From: Dolomedes plantarius
Taxonomy: Eukaryota > Arthropoda > Arachnida > Araneae > Dolomedidae
DNA: 64,000 nt
Direction: 5' to 3'
NCBI GenBank assembly: GCA_907164885.2
Contig: OU015490.1
Coordinates: 228,291,270-228,355,269, forward strand
The translations under genes were made by a program, and so were the position numbers. Every line of letters begins with the position of its first letter. Position 1 is the stretch's first letter. The notes under the pieces are model-generated. The model did no database searches, had not been told where the DNA came from, and worked only from the letters and a program-made list of their open reading frames with translations. Of this stretch, positions 10,121 through 20,904 are shown piece by piece.

Positions 10121-11850
10121 AAATCGAAATGATCAGTTTTAAACTATGATTTTTGGCGTGAAAATACTCAAAAAGTATTAAATTTTTTCAAAAAGTATTA
10201 AAACTTTTATTTTTAATAATTTTGAAAAATTTTAACAAATTTCCCAATGTCATTCATCCAACCATCACACCACTTATATTGTTTAACTTCAGTCGATGTG
10301 CAGATAAATTCAAAGTTTTTATATCTGTGGTCTTATTTGCCAAAAAATTCAGTCGTGACTATCAGAATTTTGCCTTTATGTGTGCGTCCTGATTTTATTA
10401 AATAGAAATAGGTAGGTTAGTCGGAAAAAGGTTAACAAAACATCAACTCCCCTTACTTGAAACATTTCGTTCCCCCTTTCTATCATAAATATCGAATATT
10501 GCAATTATTAGAATATTTAAGGGCTAGACAATAAGAAAGTTCCGCGAAGACAAAAGATTCATGAACTTGTTTCTTTCTGGGTGGAGTTTCTGAAGGAAAT
10601 CGAAAGATAAAAGAAATCGAAATGATCAGTTTTAAACTGTGATTTTTGGCGTGAAAATACTCAAAAAGTATTAAATTTTTTCAAAAAGTATTAAAACTTT
10701 TATTTTTAATAATTTTGAAAAATTTTAACAAATTTCCCAATGTCATTCATCCAACCATCACACCACTTATATTGTTTAACTTCAGTCGATGTGCAGATAA
10801 ATTCAAAGTTTTTATATCTGTGGTCTTATTTGCCAAAAAATTCAGTCGTGACTAGCAGAATTTTGCCTTTATGTGTGCGTCCTGATTTTATTAAATAGAA
10901 ATAGGTAGGTTAGTCGGAAAAAGGTTAACAAAACATCAACTCCCCTTACTTGAAACATTTCGTTCCCCCTTTCTATCATAAATATCGAATATTGCAAATA
11001 TTAGAATATTTAAGGGCTAGACAATAAGAAAGTTCCGCGAAGACAAAAGATTCATGAACTTGTTTCTTTCTGGGTGGAGTTTCTGAAGGAAATCGAAAGA
11101 TAAAAGAAATCGAAATGATCAGTTTTAAACTGTGATTTTTGGCGTGAAAATACTCAAAAAGTATTAAATTTTTTCAAAAAGTATTAAAACTTTTATTTTT
11201 AATAATTTTGAAAAATTTTAACAAATTTCCCAATGTCATTCATCCAACCATCACACCACTTATATTGTTTAACTTCAGTCGATGTGCAGATAAATTCAAA
11301 GTTTTTATATCTGTGGTCTTATTTGCCAAAAAATTCAGTCGTGACTATCAGAATTTTGCCTTTATGTGTGCGTCCTGATTTTATTAAATAGAAATAGGTA
11401 GGTTAGTCGGAAAAAGGTTAACAAAACATCAACTCCCCTTACTTGAAACATTTCGTTCCCCCTTTCTATCATAAATATCGAATATTGCAAATATTAGAAT
11501 ATTTAAGGGCTAGACAATAAGAAAGTTCCGCGAAGACAAAAGATTCATGAACTTGTTTCTTTCTGGGTGGAGTTTCTGAAGGAAATCGAAAGATAAAAGA
11601 AATCGAAATGATCAGTTTTAAACTGTGATTTTTGGCGTGAAAATACTCAAAAAGTATTAAATTTTTTCAAAAAGTATTAAAACTTTTATTTTTAATAATT
11701 TTGAAAAATTTTAACAAATTTCCCAATGTCATTCATCCAACCATCACACCACTTATATTGTTTAACTTCAGTCGATGTGCAGATAAATTCAAAGTTTTTA
11801 TATCTGTGGTCTTATTTGCCAAAAAATTCAGTCGTGACTAGCAGAATTTT
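10121..11850. repeat. 493-bp tandem repeat, 3.5 units, nearly identical
   Basis: Units begin with AAATCGAAATGATCAGTTTT at 10121, 10614, 11107 and 11600, exactly 493 bases apart each time. By eye only a few substitutions separate units: GACTATCAG in units 1 and 3 against GACTAGCAG in units 2 and 4, TTGCAATTATTAG in unit 1 against TTGCAAATATTAG, and AAACTATGAT in unit 1 against AAACTGTGAT. The fourth unit breaks off at about 11850 in an inverted segment. No coding content. Low divergence means recent amplification. Confidence 0.95.
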
Positions 11851-11955
11851 GTTAACCTTTTTCCGACTAACCTACCTATTTCTATTTAATAAAATCAGGA
11901 CGCACACATAAAGGTAAAATTCTGCTAGTCACGACTGAATTTTTTGGCAAATAAG
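11811..11955. repeat. 40-bp perfect inverted repeat closing the 493-bp array
   Basis: The arm 11811-11850 is the exact reverse complement of 11916-11955, with a 65-nt spacer. The spacer is itself unit sequence in reversed orientation (GTTAACCTTTTTCCGAC is the complement of the normal unit's GTCGGAAAAAGGTTAAC). The forward and reversed pieces join at a shared TTTTG, consistent with a microhomology foldback. Confidence 0.93.
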
Positions 11956-12102
11956 TCAGGAGAAAATCATAAGGTAAAAATGTTGAAACAAACTTATTCA
12001 ATATAAACAAAATAAATATCTCACAAGTATAAGTATCTCACATAGGCTCGAAACAGTATTCAGGCTTTAAAAAAAAGCTTCAAAGGGGGAATCCATTTAG
12101 AG

Positions 12103-13596
12103 AACAGTTTCTCAACCTCGTTTGGTCCGTGGCTCCTCTCCGATCTTGTTTTCTCTCTGTGCTCCCCCTCCTGCCATCACTCTGTCATATTTGGAGAAAG
12201 ATAGCTCTATTTTAACGTTTTGTTTGTAAACAGAACCTGATTTAAATTTTAATTCTTATAATTACACAAAATACAATTACATAGCATTTTACATTTTGAG
12301 TAATTCTCTATCGTTGTGACCTTTGTGTTTGATTATCAGAAACAAGCTTTTTTTTTTTGTATCCGAACTATTGTTGAGAGGAATATACGAAAGTACTCTT
12401 TGTCCATTATGTTAAGGCGATTCCCCGTTTGGCTTCATAAATAACTCAACCGACTGAAACTTGATTCTACCAAGTAAGGTGCAGGATATGCCTTGTAAAA
12501 CAATTTTGCTTCATTCTAAAGATGTGGAAACGCCTCGACTCTTCTGAATTCCCCAAAGGGATGGCTTCATTAATGTCAAGACCATTCTGATTCGTGACGG
12601 TCGTAATAACAATAGACCCTGCTGGCAAAAACAAGGATTCCCCCCATAGTGTGTAGTTTTCCGTCCTTGGCTATCAGTTTGGATACCTCGTAAGATGCTA
12701 TGCCTCGTGCTATTAAACTTTTGTTATTTAAATTATCCGATTTCTAAACAATCATTTTCTTAAGGCTACTATGTACTAAGAAAAAAAATCGTATTTCCCT
12801 TTTCCTCTTCTTGCAGTCTCTTGTGGTGGGAGGAGTCCAGTTGACAGTTCGAGAATTCCACCCCCTTAGGATTGACATTTTGAGGGATTGTAATGGCACT
12901 CTCTCTACAGGGGGGTTAAGCACTGCCCCCAAATTTTTTTATTTAAAATATATTTCTGTCAACTATTTACAGGTACATAAATGCTGATAATCAAATAAAA
13001 TTGGTATTGTCAGATAGCCTGAACTTTTCTGCAAAGCGCTACAGGATTCATTTTATAAATTTCGTCCACCGAAGGAATTTATAAGCGTTAAAAACACACT
13101 ATACCAGATTTTTTCCCCGAATAATTTAAATTTTAAAATATTAATTGCGTTTTAAAAAAAAACGAAAAATGTACACAAATGTAAAATTTCTTTCTCTATG
13201 ACGGAGTACAATATTTTTTTTTATCTTTGAATCCAAGTCGGCAATCCGTGGACAAATTTTCTCCATAGGTTAACATTGAGGTGAGCGAATCCAATGGGGT
13301 TAGTACATAGCAGCCTCAACCATAGGTCTGGTTTTAAAATATTTTTGGAATGCTTGAAAGCATTCCAGTGATTTAGCCATCTTGTTTTCGTCAGACTTCT
13401 GGAACTTCAAGCAACAGTCCAGGGCTTTCACTGTATTAGAAGCCGTTGATAAAACAATTCCATTTTATAGAGTTCCGTCTGTGGCCCCCTTGTCTCGTGA
13501 CATGGCTCCCTTCTTACATGGTATCCCGCCCCCAGTCTCCCTAGAAATATCCTACGGCCCCCAGAGGGCCATATAGCCCTCGGTTGAGAACCCCTG
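12103..13596. mobile_element. hAT-superfamily element with 8-bp target duplication, non-coding
   Basis: ATTTAGAG lies at 12095-12102 and again at 13597-13604, an exact 8-bp duplication as hAT elements make. Termini are AACAGTTTCTCAACC at left and, in reverse complement, CAGGGGTTCTCAACC at right, the CAGNGNTTCTCAAC pattern of hAT TIRs. The interior has no recognisable transposase; the frames at 12744-12932 and 13382-13576 look like chance. Confidence 0.85.
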
Positions 13597-13604
13597 ATTT
13601 AGAG

Positions 13605-14945
13605 TACGTTAATGTTCATTTGTTTTTTGTACTATCTTACTCCTCAAGAACTGGTATGTTTCTTCATTTCAAACATTATATAAAATTTAATAAGTTTATG
13701 AGATACAATGTTTAAAAGAAGATTTGCATGGTTCAAATTGGAGCTCTTTTGATCTCGTGTTTAATTTTATAAATAACCTGGTTTGCATGCAATGCATAAT
13801 ATTTTTAATGACTCAACAAAATGTAAATATTATCAAAATGATGTCCTTTTGGAGGTTTAATGAACAGTACAAACGAATAGCCCCCAAATCACCTAAAGTA
13901 TTCATAAATTGCAGTTTTTATATAAATCAGACATTGCAAAATGAGTTCAAAACTTAATACTTGTGAAAATTACCTCGTTAAAGGAATTCTAATACGTAAT
14001 AAAACCAAAATTTAAATATTAAATTAGAGAATTTATTATTTGATATATTTTTCTTCTTTAACGTGCACAAGGGATATTTCCTAACCCGAATATTTCAGAA
14101 TATCTTTAAAAGTATGTTATAGACATTCATATCCGTCTACAATTCTCTTAATAAGCATGAAACAACTCTCACATTTTACACACAGCTCCACAAGAATACC
14201 GACTATCTCGCATGAAATCTGTGCTCAGATGGCGAAATGTTATAAGAAATTTACGTGGCAGCAATTCTAAGATGTCATGAAAAGTCAGCAATTTGTTTTA
14301 CATGAGCAAACGTGGTACCAATATTTCAGAAAAATAGTTGGCTATTACTTTTAGTACAAACAGTGAATAGAAAATATCGGCGAATGAGAATCCGGAATGT
14401 GAAAAACTCAATTTTTCTAAGAAAAGTTGCTGTTACGTATGGCTTTATTTTGGAATTGAATCCATATAAAAACAGGCAGCCCAATACATCACATCAGGAA
14501 CAAAGCAGAATAAAGGAACAAACAAACAAGGATGCAGCGAGTTGCCATAGCCAGAATTGTTACTCATTTAGCATCACCCAGGAGGCACATGTGATTTGAG
14601 GAATATCACGGACCCGCTTCAGGAGCTTCAGCAACAGTAGTGGGAACTACAGTACATGGGCCGAGCCCTCCACTGTAGGATGATATAGCAATGCATAAAA
14701 CTTCAGTGATCAGTAAAAAAACGAAAGTAGGAAGGAAAACAGAAAGTGGCGAAAACAAAAAGCTTCGATAGTACAAGTAAAGGTAAAACATGGGGAAAAA
14801 AGACACTGAGTGAACAAAGAACAGGACAAACAATTAAAAGTTACGAGCAAGATCACGGACGCGAGTAACATTGCCTCCATTTTAAGAAAAGTTTCTTATA
14901 ACATTGCCCTCTGAGAACAGAAATAATGGATGAATTGTAACATTT
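13605..14945. other. no gene recognised
   Basis: AT-rich sequence. Open frames at 13724-13957, 14312-14599 (plus) and 14606-14833 (minus, hydrophobic) have no family resemblance that I can see and no splice context. Confidence 0.4.
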
Positions 14946-14946
14946 A

Positions 14947-15421
14947 GACTAGCCATACTAAACCTTTTTTTCTCTCTGGCCGCATGCATATGTTTGCTAC
15001 GTTACGCGGCCTATAACTTAATACTTCACTAAGCCTCATAATATAATAATGTAAAAAAAAAAAGAAACTCAAAACTATTAAACTCAAAAAGTAATGTATT
15101 CAAACCCTTATTTTAAAAAATGAGTGATTTTTTTTGTTTTGTTTTATGTTGACACAAACTTTTGACTATTTTAGACAAATCAGGTTCATACTTGCTGCAT
15201 GCTACTCTCGATACGTCATCGAGGTGAGAATCAGTAAGCCAATATGGATGCACGTTTCTCGCATACTTCGTTTTGGAAATGGAGGATTCATAAAGATACG
15301 TTAATGCGAATAACGTGAGCAGAAAGGGGCACATTTTTGTATTTTTCCAGGCATTAATTTCCAAAATTATATTTACAAAAGCACCCGCCTGATAAGGAGG
15401 TACGAGTGTTTCGGGCAGCAT
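14947..15421 (-). pseudogene. hAT transposase C-terminal dimerisation region, remnant
   Basis: Minus strand 15421-15113 reads, after a short hydrophobic part, LTYLYESSISKTKYARNVHP and LTDSHLDDVSRVACSKYEPD. This is the 'TYLCESxFSxMKxIKxKxRxRLTDxHLxDxxRxA' motif of the C-terminal dimerisation domain in ZBED/SCAND3-type hAT transposases. Only the last 70 or so residues remain; the RNase H-like catalytic domain is missing. A possible element end, AGACTAGCCATACTAAACC followed by a CTGGCCGCATGC stretch, lies at 14947 downstream of the stop. The other end was not found, so the limits are uncertain. Confidence 0.7.
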
Positions 15422-15830
15422 ATAAAATCTTGATGGATCGCAATTTGAGTTCCCCTGACTTAGACGGTGAACTGAACAGTATTAGGCTTCCGGCCAACTT
15501 AACACGGGTCATTAACATTAAAAACGATAAATCCCCTTGTTACTCTACCTTGAACTCAAGCAGTTCCAAAATATTGCTTTAAGAGAAGAACTCGAACTCA
15601 CCTTGGATCCTCCTCGCCTCCGATCGGAACTTCGCCTTGAAGTTTCGATCTTCATTCAACTCTGAATTTTAACCAGATACAAGCTTTTCATAGAATAAAT
15701 GACAATTTAATGCTAACATTTTTGCTTTACTACTCTTGTCAGTAGAAGTAAGCTTACATATCCCTGATTGCATTGAATCAGCTGTATTTGAAACCTTTAA
15801 TCATTTCACTGTCCCTCGTGTAAAATTTGC

Positions 15831-16005
15831 CAGTATGGCCGAATGTCTAGGACGCAGGCATTCGGTGCCAGATTCTATGGGTTCGAATCAGACTCTTGGC
15901 ATGGACGGTTGTAGCCGTTCGGAATCGGCTTTAAGCAGTAGGTTCCGGTCTAATTAGCCCTCGTGTAGCAAAAAATGACCGTAGCGCTCTAAACCAAACC
16001 TAAAC
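15831..16005 (+). mobile_element. tRNA-derived SINE, family 1
   Basis: A tRNA-like head has box A-like TGGCCGAATGTCTAGGACGC and a good box B, GGGTTCGAATC, about 35 bases later. The body follows with CGGAATCGGCTTTAA, GGTCTAATTAGCCCTCGTGT and a TAAACCAAACCTAAAC tail. It is shared with copies at 9706-9894 and 61306-61477. It would be transcribed by RNA polymerase III and moved by a LINE. Confidence 0.8.
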
Positions 16006-16707
16006 CCTCACGTAGAAAGAAACTTATAAAGTTAAATGTGTTGCTGAATATTTTTTAGTCTTTTTCTTCATTCCCACTAATCCGATAGCTCTGAACTTTT
16101 GAGTTAACTTATGTTATAACGAATTTCACAGAACAGAAACACGTTTCAACAGATACCGCAGATTCACGCTTTCAAATAGCATCCCTTCAAACATCCAATT
16201 TTACCAAATTTTGAACTATTTTCATTTTAAAATTTCATATCCTCGAGTAGTTAACAAAACGTAAAAAGTAATGTTTAAAATGTGTAGGAAAGGTAAAGCT
16301 TTTGCTAAAGCATTCTTCAGTTTTTAATCTGTACTTTGTATATATTCAAAAGAGTTAAAATGCATTAAAGGCTGTTAGTCTTTTTGTGACGTGTCCAATA
16401 TATGTACATCAAAAATAAAACTGATTATTGTATGTGTGTATGATGAATAATATTCCTTTTAAATAATAAAAAGAACGTTTAATAATAATAGCTTCCAAAA
16501 GAAAGTATACAAATTTTATTAGAAAATTAAAAAAAGGTATTAAACAACGAAACTAAACACACAAAACATAACTATAAACATTTGTAATATAAATTGCCCT
16601 TTCTACAACAATAGTATAAAAGCTAGCTGCACACTTGACATGTAACTCTAGATAAAATCATTACTCAGTACACAATAATTTGGAAGAAATATATTGGCAC
16701 TGATTAA
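16006..16707. other. AT-rich, no gene recognised
   Basis: No coding frame or repeat structure was recognised. It lies downstream of the membrane-protein exon that ends at 16850. Confidence 0.4.
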
Positions 16708-16713
16708 TTTATT
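16708..16713 (-). promoter_or_regulatory. candidate polyadenylation signal AATAAA
   Basis: AATAAA occurs on the minus strand about 140 bases past the stop of the membrane-protein exon. In such AT-rich DNA the hexamer is common by chance. Confidence 0.3.
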
Positions 16714-16849
16714 TTTCTTTTATTATAAAAGGGTACATTCCAAGCGTTTTATTAAGTTTTTTAACACATATCTAAATTTAAGACCTATGTACAGGCGATA
16801 ATACACTGTTGCCCCCAAAATGAGAGAACACAGCACATACCAAAGATTA

Positions 16850-17414
16850 TCATCTAATGAAGATAAAACAAATCCAGGAAACCAAAGATATTGCTACAGG
16901 AGTAACTGTTAACTTTGGAAACCAAGCCCACGACGAAAAACACAATATGACAGCGAGTAGAAAATCAACAATTTTCTTATCACAACACAGTAAGTACTGA
17001 ACTATTGCGATTCCCAAAGTAATTACGATGCACACAGTATTTTGTTTCAGTACGAAGCATCGAAAAATGAGTAGAAAAACGTGTGTTGCCAATAGTTCGT
17101 CCTGCAGTCTTGCGATATCGGAGTCAAAGGTGATAATGATAGACATTATAGCATTACTAGTGAAATGCTGCTTCAGAATTTGGGCTGCTAAAATCCAAAA
17201 AAGTTGACCGCTGAGCACTTTTATTCCACTTAAAGCTTTCTTCGATCTCAAGTAGAACATACTGATGAAAATTAGCGACTGTAATGAGGCAACTTCCGCA
17301 CTTAAATAACCCCCAAGATGAGACAGGGCAAGGGACTTCATCAGATTGAATAAATAGTACAAAAGAGGATTCGTCGCCAGGTGATCTTTCATTCTTTCAA
17401 TATAGCCGCGAATC
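16850..17414 (-). CDS. multi-pass membrane protein, unknown family (member 1), 3' exon
   Basis: I do not recognise this protein. The exon is taken to start at 17414, just after a TTTATTTCTAG acceptor, because the frame stays open upstream of the first Met (reading IRGYIER then MKDHLATNP). It would thus be the last exon of a longer gene; 187 residues are encoded here. About seven hydrophobic segments can be drawn, including LLYYLFNLMKSLALSHLGGY, SLQSLIFISMFYLRS, VFLLIFRCFVL, VCIVITLGIAIVQYLLC, FLLAVILCFSSWAWF and ISLVSWICFIFI. There is no long hydrophilic domain. It resembles the exon at 32010-32670 in length, splice phase (one base before the first full codon), order of hydrophobic segments and the SLIFISMFYLRS motif. 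The locus at 58-59 kb is a third member. A chemoreceptor-like role is possible but unsupported. 5' exons were not found. Confidence 0.6.
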
Positions 17415-18442
17415 CTAGAAATAAAGAATCATTAAGATATGAATATACTCTGTTAGCATCGTATATTGTCTCTTGAATTATCGCTCCCACAGGCTTTTGG
17501 CTCGGAGGAGCTGGGAAACTATACCTCCGTTGGAGTTATGCAATGAAAATTTTACCTCGAGTCCAGCAACTACATTTTCTGGCTAAAACGAAAAAATTTT
17601 CATCTGCATGTGAAAATCAATGAATCAATCATTCTGCATGAGATTGCAGCATGAGGTTATATCAGATGTCCTCCTGAAACATTTTCTGGACATCCATGAA
17701 AATTTCATCATTTATGAGGACAGAAACAAACTGATTTTATTTCATCAAGTTTTAATCACATCATCTTGATGTTTAATATTGATTACCCGTTGGTTGGTTC
17801 TCTACTAACGTCCTCAAAGCAGCTAATAAATTTGAAAAACAGTTGACATATCTCACCAAACGATTTATTGTTTATATCATTCTAATTCTTTAGCATTAGA
17901 ATGTTATAAACAACGCGAGTCGCTTTTCTCAAAGAGCATATAATTTTGGATCTAAAGTTTATTTCAAAAATCCTAGAAATCCCGATTGATATTTCTGTTT
18001 GCTGTACCATAACTTTTGGTTCTCTTTGTATATATCGTAACAATAAAAATAAATAACCTTGAAGTGTTTAATTGTTTATTTGGTAGAACAAGTGTCCGGG
18101 TAAAACAATTTTTTTCGACTTGTGTATAAGTGATAGCATAAAAATTCGCACTTAAAGGGGCGTTAGCCCACTTACCCCCTCTTTATGGTTGCGTCACTTA
18201 TCGAGTGTTTTCTCAAATAGCTGATGGAAATGAGAGGTCTGGAGATTTTCTGGAAGGCAACTGTTTATTTAGAAAGGTGAATTAAGTAGAAATTTCTACA
18301 ATGTATCCTACTAAAACATTTTTTGAACACCCCCTGAAAAATTTTTCGTTACATATGTTGACAGCAAAAATAGCTGAAGTTTTACCAAGCCAAATTTATA
18401 TTTTCAGGATCTTCCCCATTCATAATTAACCGGTGGTTAATT
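17415..18442. repeat. non-coding stretch with diverged direct repeats
   Basis: A block at about 17661-17861 recurs at 19221-19415 and, more diverged, at about 18300-18450. Shared words include CTCCTGAAACATTTTCTGGA, ATTTATGAGGACAGA, CTACTAACGTCCTCAAAG and CAGTTGACAT. No coding frame. It could be an old tandem duplication or an unclassified element. Confidence 0.6.
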
Positions 18443-18450
18443 CTCTACAG

Positions 18451-19088
18451 TAGTGTCTTCAATCCATGACCCGCGGGCCAGGGGTGGCCCGCCGAAACAC
18501 ATTGATCATGCAAAACGAATATTTGATATAAATTTGAAAAAAACACCTTAGAATGGCAAATTCTCTCAAACAAAAAAGATCAAGAATGTACGGGGTAAAG
18601 TAGCCCACGACACGTAGGCTTATAAAAATAATAAACTGGTAATTGTATTCAGAATCTTAAGACGAAATAAACACAAAAAGCGGCATGCCAAGGCTCTTTC
18701 CAGAATCTTAAGTGTGTCTAGTCTTCCTGCATTCATTCTGTTTCATGCAATATAAAGTACAAAAGGAAATGATTCAATTCCCATTTTTTGTTGTTTGGAG
18801 AAATAAAAAATAAACAGTTTTTAATTAATTAATAATGGTTATAAAAAGACTATTTACTTTCTGAAATACACCATACACACAAAACTTCAGTGACGTGTTT
18901 TGAAGTAATTTATCCATCATATAATGATACAAGAAAAAATCAAGCAATCACCTCAAAGTTTGCAGATTGTTTGTAAATAATACTTTTTTTTCCTCTGCCT
19001 ATACTACATATTTCACAGATGTGTGGCTCGCGGAACTTTGCGAATTTATTGGTGTGGCCCGCGAACATGAAAAGGTTGAAGACTCCTA
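18451..19088. mobile_element. hAT MITE with 8-bp target duplication
   Basis: CTCTACAG lies directly before (18443-18450) and after (19089-19096). TIRs are TAGTGTCTTCAATCC at left and TAGGAGTCTTCAACC in reverse complement at right. CG-rich subterminal blocks (CCCGCGGGCC, GGCCCGCG) face each other. The 638-bp interior is AT-rich and non-coding. It inserted into the middle copy of the direct repeats described around 17.4-19.4 kb. Confidence 0.87.
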
Positions 19089-19630
19089 CTCTACAGGCTT
19101 CTAAAATGTTTCTTAAAACATACTTTAGATCAACTGGAAAGTTGATATCTGCGTCTGTGGATGATTATTAGGATGGTAACTTTTTTTAAATCGCAAGGAC
19201 GAATTTAATAAAGATCTCTACAGGATGCCCTCCTGAAACATTTTCTGGACATCATCTATGAAGATTACATTTATGAGGACAGAAAAAGCAACTTATATTT
19301 TATTTCAGCAAGTTTTAATCACAGTATCTTCCTGTTTAACAATTACCCTTTGGTTAGTCATCTACTAACGTCCTCAAAGAAGCTACAAAATTTGAACAGT
19401 TGACATCTCACCAAACTAGTAGAAAGCCATGCCTGTGTAGCTTTCTGGGAAAAGAACTGTTTACTTAGATGTCCGGTGGACAAATATATAATTTTGTTAC
19501 TTATTTAGATATTTTTGAATATTCATTGAAATTATAAAGGACATAATATAAATATGGATAAAAGGGGGGCCCTATAACATAACACAATTTGACATTTCCT
19601 TAAATTACAATTTGGACTTTGATAAATTCT

Positions 19631-20904
19631 TACAGAAGGTCTTTCGCCCTTTGATTTTGTAATTTGTTTTTGGCATTTGCATTTTGAGATAAATATTTAG
19701 CAACTCCAGAATAATCGCCTGCTATTGTTTTTTGCTTTGATTGAAATGTAAAATAAAAGATTTGTTTTGAAAATGGCTTCTAAAATTGATAGATGGCTCA
19801 AAGGTTACGTAACTGCACTTTCCGGGGAGAAATATTCGTATCAACAAATTATAAAGCGGTATAAAATTTTCGGTTATGGCATTTCAAAAATAGGTATTTA
19901 TAATATAAATTTGAAAGGAAAAAATAGCCTAATTGACAGTAAAAACGAAAACATGACTACTAAACCTCATCTTAAGACTGTTCCGAACGCAGGTAAATAT
20001 CAAGAAAGTGAAGTCTCAAATTTAAAAAAATACGCCGACACTAAGATCCATTGCATTGAAACTGGGAATGTCTTCTGGCACTGTAAGTAAAATCATTCAT
20101 AAATATTTGAAGTTAAAAAAGATGTTTAAACCTAAAGTTCATCTGCTTTTGCCAAAGTATATTGCTGAAAGAAAAATATTGTAGAATATTATATGAAAAA
20201 CACCTAGCTGCTGAAAAATGAAAATTTGTGGTAACACTCGATGGGGCATGGGTGTATTTAAGTGACTGTAGTAAAAAATATCAATTTTCTATTGCTCAAC
20301 TGACGGAAATGACACTACGAAATGGCTACTTCAGTCTACAGAAAAGTTCTCAAAGGAGTTCATGATACTATCAGGATTTTGTTACAAATTGAAAATAAAA
20401 AAAGTCTCAAGTAAAGACAAAATAAATTCACTCTACTATCAGAATATTTTAGAACCAATTTTTGAAGAAGAAATTCTAGCTTTATATGGAAATAACATTG
20501 ATAAAGTTAAGCTTATGGACAAAGCCTCTAGTCACACGTCTAAATCAACTGCCAATTATTTAGCAAAGAAAGAATCAGAAACAGGAATAAAATGTATCCT
20601 ATTTAATGAAATACCTGTAAAATTACCAGACTTCTCCAATGAACTTTTGAGATTTCGGTTTTTTAATACGAGCCTTAGGAAAAAGGCATCTAAGAACACC
20701 GAACGGACTTTGGAAAACTGTCCAAGAGGAATGAGGTAAAACTGACATGACAGTACTAACAAAAATTTACTTTCATGGAAAATTCGAGCTATTGTCAAGA
20801 ACCATGGCTATCAGATAGAAGCAAATCACCGCATAAAATACGGCATTTATACATAAAACTAAACTATCAAAATCGTTTCCATAAAGTGCGAACGACCTTC
20901 TGTA
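19631..20904 (+). mobile_element. DD41D (rosa-like) mariner element, copy 2, decayed
   Basis: Left end TACAGAAGGTCTTTCGC and right reverse complement TACAGAAGGTCGTTCGCAC form TIRs with TA at the edges. It is about 1.27 kb, the same family as 581-1886 but well diverged in sequence, so probably a separate subfamily or an older insertion. Confidence 0.87.
19773..20856 (+). pseudogene. mariner DD41D transposase, multiply broken
   Basis: The frame opens MASKIDRWLKGYVTALSGEK at 19773, aligned with the MAFLTKQWFED start of the copy at 727. It runs to about 20090. The middle part has stops (VTLDGAWVYLS replaces the TIDESW context, so the Glu and Ser are gone). It resumes at 20362-20739 with KLMDKASSHTSKST, the second-Asp motif, then a frame disturbance at LPDFSNEL where the third Asp should be. 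The last residues (KIRAIVKNHGYQIE) are in yet another frame near 20780-20820. It is far more decayed than copy 1. Confidence 0.82.

Noticed and set aside
14606..14833. Hydrophobic minus-strand frame possibly related to the membrane-protein family
   Set aside because: It lacks the [IL]F-x3-[FY]Y motif, the acceptor and the expected order of segments.
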